From Desulfofustis sp. (GTDB lineage: Bacteria; Desulfobacterota; Desulfobulbia; Desulfobulbales; Desulfocapsaceae), in NCBI GenBank assembly GCA_013042475.1, contig JABDQA010000041.1, positions 1 to 32,006 on the forward strand: DNA of 32,006 nt, in the 5' to 3' direction. Shown here in pieces: positions 16,677-24,576 of this stretch. Made by a program: the position numbers and the translations under genes. The notes under the pieces were generated by a model. The model was not told the DNA's origin. It worked only from the letters and a program-made list of their open reading frames with translations, and did no database searches. The first letter of the stretch is position 1, and every line of letters begins with the position of its first letter.

Positions 16677-18986
16677 TTAATTAATTACTGGAAGGCGCTC
16701 AATCCCCAATTGGCGATCTTTCTCCACTAACTGATAGCCAGCTCGGTAGAGACCAGCAGCGATAGCTGCTCGGGTCTCCGGTGGAACACGCTCCCACCGT
16801 AGGATCAGCGGAGAGAATTCGTCTACGCCATTTACTTTCAGAAGTGTATCGATGGCGAGGCGACGTTCATTGGGGAAAGGCGAGTCAAGCATTTGCTGGG
16901 CCAAGGTCGTGAGTTCTTGTCCCTGAGCGTTTCGGAAGGTTGCCGCGCGCAGGACACTTTCGTATTCCTTGTCCCTGGGTTGACCCCTGGTGAGTTCTTC
17001 AAACTCGGTCAGGTTTGTCAGGTAAGACAAGCCCAACAGCAAGGCATAGCGGTCTGTGTGTCTGGGTTGTTCCTGCAGCAGGTTGATGATGGGCTGCAAC
17101 GCTTTTGGGTCTTCCAGTGAGGCAGCCAGGTAGAGAATGGCAACACGCATTTTTACATCGTCTTCGTCGGCAAAGTTTTTGGCCCAACGGGCGCCGCGCT
17201 GGTCACGATGTTTTGCGAAGTAGAGTAATGCCTGGCGTTGCACCACTGCATTTCCCCCGGGATCTTCCAGCACGCTGGTGACGACGCTATAGGATGCTGG
17301 GCTTGGGGGCAGTTCAGCAAGTGCTCGCAGGCCGTCTCTGAGCAGCCCGGGCTGCTCAGGATTGGTTTCCACAGCCTTTATGATCACATCCACTGAGCGC
17401 GGATCACCCAGATCTTGCACCAGTACAATCAAACGGCTGCGGACCTGAGGAGCGGTGTCCGGCGCGACCAGTGCCCGGTGCATAGCAGGCAGGCTGTCGG
17501 GGGCCCGCTCCAGTAGCCGCAGGGAAGCGTGCACACGCCTCGAGCCTGATAAGGATAGTGCGGCGATATCGGCGGCAATCTCCTTTTGGCGCTCTGCGCG
17601 TTCATCAACTGGCATTAATGAGCTCGCAGTGGCATCAGGCGCTAGGGTCTGGGCGCTTGCTTCAATTTTCGTTATTGCCTTCGCGGCGCTCTTTTTCACA
17701 TAGGCCTCATCCTCCGCCTGCGTTTTGTGTAGGTCCGGCAAGGCCGGATGCGCTGCGCCACCGATATCTCCCAGTGCCTGGGCAGCCAGGGCGCGGATCT
17801 TCGGCTCTTTATCCTTACGCAGCGTCTCACGCAGCGCGTCAATGGCAGGGGCAGCCGCAGGGCCCATTGCAACCAGCCCCTGAACCGCTTCTACCCGGGT
17901 AAAAGCCATCCAGCTTCGAAGGTCCCGAACCAGGCGTCTCACATAATTCTGAATAGCGGGATCATCAGGCCCGCTCATGGCAATTATCGCCTCTGCCAGC
18001 GCCGCGCGGTAGCGTCCGGAAGCTTCGGACATATCCTGTTGCGCCAGTTCCCCGCGAAACAGTGGTACCACCTGTTCGGGCTCCGGGCCAATGTTGTTCA
18101 ACGCGCCAGTCACCGCCAGTCGCAGTTCACGGCTGGGGTCTGATCGTTCAAACAGTGCTAATAAAGCTGGAATGGCGCCCTTAGCGCCGGGACCGATACG
18201 TCCCAGAGTGTGCACCGCCATCAGGTAATGTGGATATTGGTCAAGCAGTGTGATGAGGGTCGGCACAGCGGCGCCGGCCTCGGGTCCGAAATTGCCGATA
18301 ACCCGAGCAGCGTTCTGGCTATAATGATAGTCGTCGTTGCTCAGCATGGGCAAAAGCAGAGGCACCACATCCTCCGCTGACTGCTTATCCAGTAAGTTGA
18401 ATGCGGCCATACTGGCCTGACGATTATCCGATGCAGCAATTCGGGCCAGTTCCTCCGTGACCGTCACGGATCCTTGTTTCACCTTAGCCAGAGCATAACC
18501 CGCCTGACGACGCAAATAGCGATCATCTGCTTCTAGCGCCTTCACCAGCGCCAGTTGTGTTGCGCTGGTGGTTGCAGGCACCCGGGTGAGAGCACTGGCA
18601 GCCGAACGACGAACGTGCTTGTTTTCGTCGTCCAGAACGGCAATAATCTGCGGCAGCGCAAAGGAGGCATCTGGGCCCATGTTGCCCAGTACCATCAGCA
18701 CCTGGGCCCTGACCGACCAGTTCTCGTCTTTGAGAAGATCTGCAGTTGCCAGAACCACCTCCGGTGGCGTGGGTTTGATTTTTGCCAGCGCGACTGTAGC
18801 GCGAGTGCGAGTGCCCTGATTAGGGGATTTCAGATCCGCAACCCATTCGAGCGGTTCTTTTTTAGCATTTTTATCAGTGGAAGCCCTGGCTATCTGCGAG
18901 TGCACAAATGCCATGGAGATCGTGAAGAGTACTAACAGCAGGGACGTAAGTATCAGGTGCAAAGTGGAGCGGCAGTATACAGACAT
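16677..18986 (-). CDS. Secreted or membrane-anchored HEAT-repeat protein, function unknown
   Basis: A 769-residue protein. Residues ~8-30 are a hydrophobic export signal (HLILTSLLLVLFTISMAF), so it probably acts in the periplasm or is membrane-tethered. Most of the rest is HEAT/PBS-lyase-like alpha repeats: units such as NWSVRAQVLMVLGNMGPDA, KHVRRSAASALTRV, RYLRRQAGYALAKV and PKIRALAAQALGDIGG recur every ~35-40 residues up to about residue 430. After a less regular linker, similar helical units continue to the end. No catalytic motif is seen; such solenoids bind proteins. It starts 54 bp after hgcB on the same strand, so co-transcription with hgcAB is likely by position only. The start codon has no strong ribosome-binding site. 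Confidence 0.85.
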   Translation of the reverse strand: MSVYCRSTLHLILTSLLLVLFTISMAFVHSQIARASTDKNAKKEPLEWVADLKSPNQGTRTRATVALAKIKPTPPEVVLATADLLKDENWSVRAQVLMVLGNMGPDASFALPQIIAVLDDENKHVRRSAASALTRVPATTSATQLALVKALEADDRYLRRQAGYALAKVKQGSVTVTEELARIAASDNRQASMAAFNLLDKQSAEDVVPLLLPMLSNDDYHYSQNAARVIGNFGPEAGAAVPTLITLLDQYPHYLMAVHTLGRIGPGAKGAIPALLALFERSDPSRELRLAVTGALNNIGPEPEQVVPLFRGELAQQDMSEASGRYRAALAEAIIAMSGPDDPAIQNYVRRLVRDLRSWMAFTRVEAVQGLVAMGPAAAPAIDALRETLRKDKEPKIRALAAQALGDIGGAAHPALPDLHKTQAEDEAYVKKSAAKAITKIEASAQTLAPDATASSLMPVDERAERQKEIAADIAALSLSGSRRVHASLRLLERAPDSLPAMHRALVAPDTAPQVRSRLIVLVQDLGDPRSVDVIIKAVETNPEQPGLLRDGLRALAELPPSPASYSVVTSVLEDPGGNAVVQRQALLYFAKHRDQRGARWAKNFADEDDVKMRVAILYLAASLEDPKALQPIINLLQEQPRHTDRYALLLGLSYLTNLTEFEELTRGQPRDKEYESVLRAATFRNAQGQELTTLAQQMLDSPFPNERRLAIDTLLKVNGVDEFSPLILRWERVPPETRAAIAAGLYRAGYQLVEKDRQLGIERLPVIN

Positions 18987-19040
18987 GGCACTAAGAGGTG
19001 ACTAGTGATGAATTTCTTTAAATTACATTAATAGAGACCC

Positions 19041-19334
19041 TTAACAGCTACAGGAGCTTACTGGCTTGCCTATTACTTTCGATATCCACCGATCAATAAT
19101 CAGTGCGGCACAGCCACAACCGTCATCTGAGTTGACAAAAATCGCCTCTGTTGGACAGTTAGTAGCGCAGGCACCACACTCCATACAAGCGTTATAGTCG
19201 ACAATTTCAGCCCTTGAATTGGGCAGCTCAAAAATGCGATGGGGGCACACAGTCACACATATCCCACAACCAATGCACGCCTCCACGTCTAGTCTCAGAA
19301 CCGCCGCACCGTCGATATATCTGAATGTCTTCAT
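19041..19334 (-). CDS. hgcB: Mercury methylation ferredoxin HgcB
   Basis: A 97-residue 2[4Fe-4S] ferredoxin. Clusters: C20-x2-C23-x2-C26-x3-C30-P and C50-x2-C53-x2-C56-x3-C60-P. After them come C73 in DGCGCAALI and a C-terminal C95-S-C97. From memory, HgcB of Desulfovibrio ND132 has an essential C73 and a terminal Cys-Cys pair, so this fits well, except that the tail pair is Cys-Ser-Cys. HgcB reduces the HgcA corrinoid cofactor and may pass Hg(II) to it. The ATG at 19334 is chosen because AAGGGA lies 6 bases upstream; the ATG at 19340 abuts that site. It starts 10 bp after the hgcA stop, typical of hgcAB operons. Confidence 0.95.
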   Translation of the reverse strand: MKTFRYIDGAAVLRLDVEACIGCGICVTVCPHRIFELPNSRAEIVDYNACMECGACATNCPTEAIFVNSDDGCGCAALIIDRWISKVIGKPVSSCSC

Positions 19335-19344
19335 GATCATTCCC

Positions 19345-20514
19345 TTACTGTAAAAATGGTGCCGCTATCCAGAACACAACACTCAAACCAGCCCCGATCA
19401 TTTGAAACGGCAATCCCTTGCGCATCTCCTGTTCAACACCAGACAAAGATGTGTACGGGGTGGCCCCGGTAAAATTCATCGCCAGATAAGAAGATGCTGT
19501 GGTAACCCACAGCAGGATTCCAAGTCTCTCTGGAAAATGGGCTTCCGCCAGAAACAGGAACTGATAGGCAAGGCCCATCAGAAAACCTACGAGAGCTCCT
19601 TTAAACCAGAACTGTCGACCTGGAATCAAGGGTAATAGAACGGGAGTCACCAATGCTCCGGCTAATAAAGCAGCCATGGTAGCACCGATGGCGAAGAGTC
19701 CTCTCCCCCACAACGCCTCAAGAGAATACCCTCCCGGGACAATGCCTGAACTCACCAATGAAATGAGCGTGATCGAAAGGACAACTTTCCAGGTGAGAAC
19801 CAGTTCGACCGGTGTCAAAATCAGCCGTTCGCCAAGGCTGAAAGTTACAGATCGCATCGATTCATCAGCCTGGTTGTTGCGCTTCATATATTCGGAGAGA
19901 TCTTGAGCCCGAATTGGGCCATAGACCGCTTTAAATCCGCATTTTCTCTTGAGCTCGTGAGAGGCCACACCAACAGCCGCTAACTGGGGTAAAATGAGTT
20001 TTCGATGGGTCACAATTCTATCGAGATTTGCTTGTTTTACTTGCCGTGCAATTTCATCTGCGGAAAATGTCCCCTTACCGGCTGCGCACCACACATTGAT
20101 TCCCCTCGTATCGACAACGAGAATCCATAGATCTTCGCCCTGGAGATTGAAGCGCAACGTATCGAAACTAAGCTTGTAATTTGCAGTAACCAGCACTGGG
20201 GAATCTTCTGAAGGCGTTCCTACACAATATAGGCCAGGATTGACTTTATAAGTGGTGCGGGCGATTCCCACGCGTACTCTGAATGTGCCCAGGTGGTCGC
20301 TTAATTTAGGTGTGGTCTTTGCCCTGGGTATAGAGTTGTTCCCCTTTTCTACGAAACCATCAACGTACGCTTCAGCTTTGTATCCAGGCAGTTCATGAAT
20401 CCCAGACCTGGGATCGGGTTTTGGGCCTCAACAGGGTGCTTCCTCAATGTTTTCAAGGGGGGGATGCAACCCGACTGGCGGCACTTGTTCTTGCTTGAAG
20501 GTATTTAATTCCAT
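19345..20514 (-). CDS. hgcA: Mercury methylation corrinoid protein HgcA, probable selenoprotein (in-frame TGA read as Sec)
   Basis: HgcA transfers a methyl group from its corrinoid to Hg(II), forming methylmercury. The corrinoid-binding cap motif N-V-W-C-A-A-G-K is at residues 140-147, with C143 (codon 20088-20086) as the predicted cobalt ligand; PGLYCVG, PVLVTANYKLSFD and THRKLILPQL are also family-like. RLILTPVEL then begins about five membrane helices (from ~241 to 387). Total length 389 residues. The first canonical start after the TGA is GTG at 20271, which would drop 81 residues including HgcA-like GYKAEAYVDGFVEKGNNSIP. The frame is open upstream to ATG 20514 except for one TGA at 20430-20428 (residue 29), preceded by C28 and followed by G-P and a SECIS-like hairpin. 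I therefore read residue 29 as selenocysteine. HgcA identity is nearly certain; the Sec reading and the ATG (weak ribosome-binding site) are less so. Confidence 0.9.
20399..20430 (-). promoter_or_regulatory. UGA codon with SECIS-like hairpin inside hgcA
   Basis: On the hgcA strand the TGA (20430-20428) is followed by 19 bases and then by the tetraloop GGTC, closed by a perfect 6-bp stem ATCCCA/TGGGAT (20414-20399); a G-T wobble can extend it by one pair. From memory, the E. coli fdhF SECIS has the apical sequence GCAGGTCTGC with its GGTC starting 18 bases after the TGA. The loop GGTC with its G-U, the flanking A and TG, and the distance agree within one base. I see no clear counterpart of the bulged U in the fdhF stem. 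This would recruit SelB and Sec-tRNA to decode the TGA. Confidence 0.75.
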
Positions 20515-20708
20515 CGGTTCGAGCTTTGCCGGCTAATTGGCTCTTATAATTCATTTGCGCTACAGCGTAGTACTGTGCAGCTTAAAACAAGCCTCTCTAA
20601 AATTCAATAGAGGTTATCAACATGATGATTTTGGTCCGTTACTGTTTAATTTAGCAGACAATTACAGAAGGAGGAATGTAAATATAAAAGGGGAATACAA
20701 GGAGTTTG

Positions 20709-21098
20709 ACGACAAGCTGTCTTCCTGCGAGCATTCGTGCTATTTACTTTGTGGGGGCCTACGGTTGCAGCGCATGAATGGATGGCACCCGCTAAAGAAG
20801 GAAACAGGATTAATCCAATTGAATTAGGACAATCATCAATAGATCGTGGCAGAGATGTTACCTTAAAAATTGCGCAGTGTGCCACGGAGAAAGAGGCGAC
20901 GGTTTGAGGTCTAATGAAACAGGACCCCAAATGGATTCGCCTAACTTAGAGAAATGCCTTCTCACGCATACTGACGGGGATTTCTTCTGGAAAATACAGA
21001 ACGGCAGAGGAGATATGCCGTCATTTCGTAACGAACTCTCAGAGGAAGAAATTTGAGACGTGATCAATTTTATCAGGGGTGATTCAAAGCATCTGTGA
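20709..21098 (+). pseudogene. Broken class I cytochrome c gene
   Basis: Three joined pieces give a small secreted cytochrome c. Frame 1 from about 20709 reads a signal-like RQAVFLRAFVLFTLWGPTVA then HEWMAPAKEGNRINPIELG and SIDRGRDV. One base is missing near 20859; the next frame continues YLKNCAVCHGERGDG, with the heme motif C-A-V-C-H, then GDFFWKIQNGRGDMPSF (Met ligand) and LSEEEI. A TGA at 21054 stands where the family has Trp (IWDVINFIR), then DVINFIRGDSKHL to the stop at 21098. No in-frame start is intact, although AAGGAG is kept near 20699-20704. One frameshift plus one nonsense codon make it a pseudogene. It is divergent from hgcA. Confidence 0.85.
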
Positions 21099-21194
21099 AA
21101 CAATAGGCTCTAGGATGCCAGATGGCGCGGAGCTGCCAGTCTCTTGCCATACACCTTATCGCCCCCTCTCAATAATAGCCTGCAGACCCTGTTT

Positions 21195-21617
21195 CTATGT
21201 ATCTTTCTCCTTCTCGGTTTCAAATGTTATTGCAATATCTTCTCCTGACTCATCCACCAGCCAGTCGTGAATGATGTCTCTCTGATCTACGTATTTGATA
21301 AAATCATCGGTGAGTTGAAAATTGCCTACGATCTGATAGATAATTCTTAATTGATCCTTCTCTATTGAAGTTATCTTAATTCCAATACTCTCAAAGGTCT
21401 GATAAACGGGAAACCCGGAGAAACGAATGTTCCCATGGGATGGGGTAATAATTTGTACCTGATACTCTTGCTTGTCTATCAAGTGAGACGGTGCGGTGAT
21501 ACAAAGCCCGCCTACGCTCACGTTGATGACACTGGCTTCAACCTTGACATCTCCTCTCTCTAATAGGATTGCGTCACCTGAAGCCGGTACTCGTATATGT
21601 AGTCTTTGGTATTTCAT
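21195..21617 (-). CDS. PilZ domain protein, probable c-di-GMP receptor
   Basis: About 140 residues. The c-di-GMP-binding motifs are both present: R5-x3-R9 (QRLHIRVP) and N32-x-S34-x2-G37 (INVSVGGLCI), followed by the beta-barrel strands of a PilZ domain. The C-terminal ~45 residues (FIKYVDQRDIIHDWLVDESG...) are an acidic extension of unknown role. Such proteins change motility, adhesion or polysaccharide output on c-di-GMP binding. The ATG at 21617 is chosen because the PilZ motif begins immediately; a TTG at 21626 is possible and neither has a clear ribosome-binding site. No functional partner is adjacent. Confidence 0.88.
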   Translation of the reverse strand: MKYQRLHIRVPASGDAILLERGDVKVEASVINVSVGGLCITAPSHLIDKQEYQVQIITPSHGNIRFSGFPVYQTFESIGIKITSIEKDQLRIIYQIVGNFQLTDDFIKYVDQRDIIHDWLVDESGEDIAITFETEKEKDT

Positions 21618-21985
21618 CCTGACCAATAGTTACGCATATGCACCTATTGTTACGTAAATATATCCATATGGCAAGGTAATTTTTATGGAAAAACAGTAAT
21701 TTATCCAGCTCAAGCCCAAAACCAACAGCATAAATGATGCCAATTTGGGATCAGAGGATAAGAAGATGATACGTGCTGAAATGTGGCTATTCGTCAGGCG
21801 AACATGTCGAATGTTATTAAATGGTTATCTATAACCCGATAGGCACTCACCTTGCTACCCGAATGAGTTTCAGAATTGCAGTGGAAACCCTGAGTTTATG
21901 GAAGTTGATTAGGCTGAAGGTGCGCTGATATTTGAAGAAATGCAGTTCACCATGCGGCGAGCTACGTTTGTTTGTTTTTTACAGT
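21618..21985. other. Non-coding region upstream of the PilZ gene
   Basis: About 368 bp with no ORF of coding character on either strand, no RNA gene and no clear repeat. It should contain the PilZ promoter. A T-run (GTTTGTTTGTTTTTT, ending near 21979) lies just beyond the stop of the next small gene, but without an obvious hairpin. Confidence 0.5.
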
Positions 21986-22183
21986 CTACGCAGCCCGATA
22001 GAGCAGGGTGACGGTGAGGTTTCGTTCGAGCTCATCCTTCCGAACCGTAATAGATTCTGACTGTAGCGCGTGAACGATCTCAACTTCCGGGTTTTCCTCT
22101 AACCACTCATTGAGCTGTAATTCACTCGGGGGGTTGATGTTGGTGGTACAGTAGCTGAAAATTTTGGCTTGCAATGGTTTCAT
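21986..22183 (-). CDS. Small conserved-looking protein of unknown function (65 aa)
   Basis: A 65-residue soluble protein starting MKPLQAKIFSYCTTNINPPS and ending TVRKDELERNLTVTLLYRAA. The ATG at 22183 has an excellent AGGAGG site six bases upstream, so the longer frame (to 22387) is rejected. The composition is acidic in the middle (NEWLEENPEVEIVHALQSES) with a likely helix then a beta strand pair. I have an impression of similar short proteins in sulfate reducers but cannot name a family. No cysteine cluster, signal peptide or membrane segment. Confidence 0.7.
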   Translation of the reverse strand: MKPLQAKIFSYCTTNINPPSELQLNEWLEENPEVEIVHALQSESITVRKDELERNLTVTLLYRAA

Positions 22184-22450
22184 GGTACCCTCCTGGCAAC
22201 GTTTTGGATGGTTCACTGATGCGCTGCTGTCTTCTCCACGGCAGTGAGCAGCTAGCCTGGTAGAACTCAATAGGAGGTCGCCGATCCAGCGGCTGACCGT
22301 GGCGGCGGCAGTAGAGTTGATCAGCTCGCATTGATCAATATAAATGGCCTGAGATTCCCTGTAAAGATATTGTCCAGCAGGAGGCATCAGCTTTTTTCGT
22401 TATTCGAGCCAAGTCAAATCTAAGGTATAGAAAGCGCTATTCCGCCACTG

Positions 22451-22731
22451 TAGACAAGAGCACCGGTTTGAAACACGACCAAACGGGAGTTCTCACAGGT
22501 TTTTCTAACTCCCATCATTACCCGGACAAGCTGCGGAAAATAAAGTATTGCGATCCTCAAACAGGCAAACATCTTGTCTTTTTAACCAATAACTTCTCAC
22601 TACCAGCTCTGACTATTGCCGAGCTGTACCTTTTCCATTGGCAGGTAGAACTGTTCTTCAAATGGGTTAGACAGCATCTTCGTATCAAGGCTTGTTATGG
22701 AACTTCGGAGAACGCGGTAAGGAGTCAGTGA
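22451..22731 (+). pseudogene. IS4-family transposase fragment (C-terminal catalytic part)
   Basis: About 90 codons matching the C-terminal part of an IS4-type DDE transposase: DQTGVLTGFSNSHHYPDKLR, VFLTNNFSLPALTIAELY, then the Y-x-R/H-W-x-V-E-x-F-F-K segment (LFHWQVELFFKWVRQHLRIK) with the catalytic Glu, and YGTSENAVRSQ. Both ends are missing: a TAG precedes the frame at 22450 and a TGA cuts it after SQ, where intact relatives continue. No terminal inverted repeat is seen. It abuts the stop of the DUF3179 gene (22737), so an old insertion followed by deletion is likely. Confidence 0.85.
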
Positions 22732-22736
22732 GTACG

Positions 22737-24140
22737 TCAATACACAAGGCGGGTCTCAGGAAATACGGCATGCCAGCCGAACCAGAAGGCTCGGCGATGG
22801 GGAAGTCGAGGAGGGGATGTACTTTGTTCGGCAGAGACAAGCTTTTCTTCGGTCACCATCCATTCATTACCGTTACTGTCTACGATGATGCTATTTTGAT
22901 CGTAGGATACAAAATTAAAACCTGAAGGATCGTACACGCGATTTGCTCCGGTGGTATCAGTGAGAACGACTATATCCTGTTCACCGATCCTGTCTTTGTA
23001 GAGTGGGTTCCGGTTTAGAAAATCCGTATCCAACGCCAACTGCTCGTCCGGTGATGCAGGAAATCTTAAGGCCACTACTTCCTGCTTGTTCTTCAACCGG
23101 TTGTCTTTGAATGGGGTATTGAACATCAACTCATCGGTAGAGAAATAGGCATGGTAGGCTGCCCCCTCTGCATAATTACGACGATGTCCTGTATTCAGTG
23201 ACAGCACCGTGGTATCCGGGTGGCGCCGTTGCCATTCTCCCCAGGTCGTCGTCACCATGCTCAAGTGTTCAAGTACGATCCCTTTATCGACAAGTGGACC
23301 GATAACCGGTTCACCTCTTACCGTACTCCATAACGATTGGGTGGCCTGATCATACATCAGTTTGTTGGAACGGTAGAGAAATCCGCTGGTACCGAGCGTG
23401 TAATCCACCCCTCTCACATTGGTTATATAGGGGATGATGGTGCCGCACAAGGTACAGTAGACACCGGCAATGTCGACTCCACCGATGGTATCGGTGAACA
23501 TTTCATGCCAGGCAAGGACACGCTTTGGATAGGCACGGGCATCCCCATTAATTTCGATGCCGAAGATGATGTTGCTATCCTCCAGATAGGTTGCCCGGCT
23601 TGCCGGGATCATTTCAGGCTCACGTAAAGGGGGAATGCCGTCCTGCAGCACACCTCCCCAGCGGACTTCATCGAGCCTGATGTGCGAAGATGATTGCCGG
23701 TTTCGAAAATACTTTGCAAATCTCGGATCGATCTGACCATAGAGATCCGCTTTGAAATCTGCGTAATCAGCCAACAACTTCTCATCTTGATTCCATAGCC
23801 AGAAATACCATTCGTTGATGTTGCGCCCGAATTCCTGACCGGTCTTGTCAGTGAGTAACTCAATTGTTTTTTCCAGGGTATAATCGCTTCTGGGAATACT
23901 CATGATGTCTAAAAACTGAGGAATAAATTCTGGTTTCCAATGAGTGTCTATAATCAAAAAGGCCTGGTTTACCGCCGTCAGGTCTGAAGTAAAAATGAGC
24001 AATGAAAACGCATCTTTTACGACATCGCCGATAATGGCGCTATCGGTGTGTTCCAGCTGTTCCGTCTGGGCGCTGCACACGGGACTTAACCCGGTATAGA
24101 TAAATACTGCGACAATAATAAAGAACAGGTACTGTTTCAT
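22737..24140 (-). CDS. DUF3179 domain-containing exported protein
   Basis: A 467-residue protein with an N-terminal signal peptide (MKQYLFFIIVAVFIYTGLSP, cleavage near CSA-QTE). The DUF3179 core is unmistakable: VLAWHEMFTDTIGG (residues 208-221), GVYCTLCGTIIPY with C229 and C232, then GTSGFLYRSNKLMYDQATQSLW. The role of DUF3179 is not established; the conserved C-x2-C and histidine suggest a metal or redox site outside the cytoplasm. The ATG has CAGGAG 8-9 bases upstream. The C-terminal tail (RRAFWFGWHAVFPETRLVY) ends 6 bp from the transposase remnant. It stands alone. Confidence 0.92.
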   Translation of the reverse strand: MKQYLFFIIVAVFIYTGLSPVCSAQTEQLEHTDSAIIGDVVKDAFSLLIFTSDLTAVNQAFLIIDTHWKPEFIPQFLDIMSIPRSDYTLEKTIELLTDKTGQEFGRNINEWYFWLWNQDEKLLADYADFKADLYGQIDPRFAKYFRNRQSSSHIRLDEVRWGGVLQDGIPPLREPEMIPASRATYLEDSNIIFGIEINGDARAYPKRVLAWHEMFTDTIGGVDIAGVYCTLCGTIIPYITNVRGVDYTLGTSGFLYRSNKLMYDQATQSLWSTVRGEPVIGPLVDKGIVLEHLSMVTTTWGEWQRRHPDTTVLSLNTGHRRNYAEGAAYHAYFSTDELMFNTPFKDNRLKNKQEVVALRFPASPDEQLALDTDFLNRNPLYKDRIGEQDIVVLTDTTGANRVYDPSGFNFVSYDQNSIIVDSNGNEWMVTEEKLVSAEQSTSPPRLPHRRAFWFGWHAVFPETRLVY

Positions 24141-24576
24141 TTTACACTCCTGGAAATGATTAAGGCGATACGACTCTGCATCCTGCGGAGGGGAGCTTTT
24201 TCGACAAGCTCATCAGTCGGCGAAGAGTGGAAACATCTAGTTTTGTGATTGGTGTGTCTATTCACTGGCTCTTCGGTGATATCCAGCTACGCAGCATGAT
24301 ATACACATTGAGTTTCATATTTGTGAAGTCAATCGAATACTCCAGGAGGAAACTTAAGCCAGGCAGTGCTGATTGTCTGATGAACTTGCCCGGAGTCACG
24401 TTTGAGTGCAGTCCATAAACGAAATTTCATTGTAGTTATCCGTGGAGAAGCGCGATAGCGGTTGATGCACCTGATAATTTACACAGGATTTATCTCATGA
24501 AAGCGATTCACAATGAGACAAGACTGGAGATAGGCTTCGACATTCCGGCGGAGATTGGGATGGCGGTAGAGGAAAT
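24141..24576. other. Intergenic region with no recognisable intact gene
   Basis: About 435 bp upstream of the DUF3179 gene. A 31-codon ORF (ATG 24497 to TGA ending 24592, MKAIHNETRLEIGFDIPAEI...) has AGGA upstream but overlaps the next remnant in another frame, and may itself be debris. Nothing else is supported. Confidence 0.45.

Noticed and set aside
20271-20514. Alternative that hgcA simply starts at GTG 20271 and the upstream part is a 28-codon leader peptide
   Set aside because: Possible, but the residues between the TGA and the GTG look like HgcA N-terminus and no canonical start precedes them; kept as the main competing explanation.
20537-20827. 96-codon plus-strand ORF upstream of and overlapping the cytochrome c remnant
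   Set aside because: It is in a different frame from the cytochrome similarity and resembles nothing.
21054-21056. In-frame TGA in the cytochrome c remnant as a second selenocysteine codon
   Set aside because: The position is a conserved Trp (I-W-D-V-I-N) in such cytochromes, and the same gene carries a frameshift, so a TGG-to-TGA mutation in a pseudogene is the simpler reading.
22729-22731. TGA ending the transposase fragment as a Sec codon
   Set aside because: The fragment is truncated at both ends and no family similarity continues beyond the TGA.
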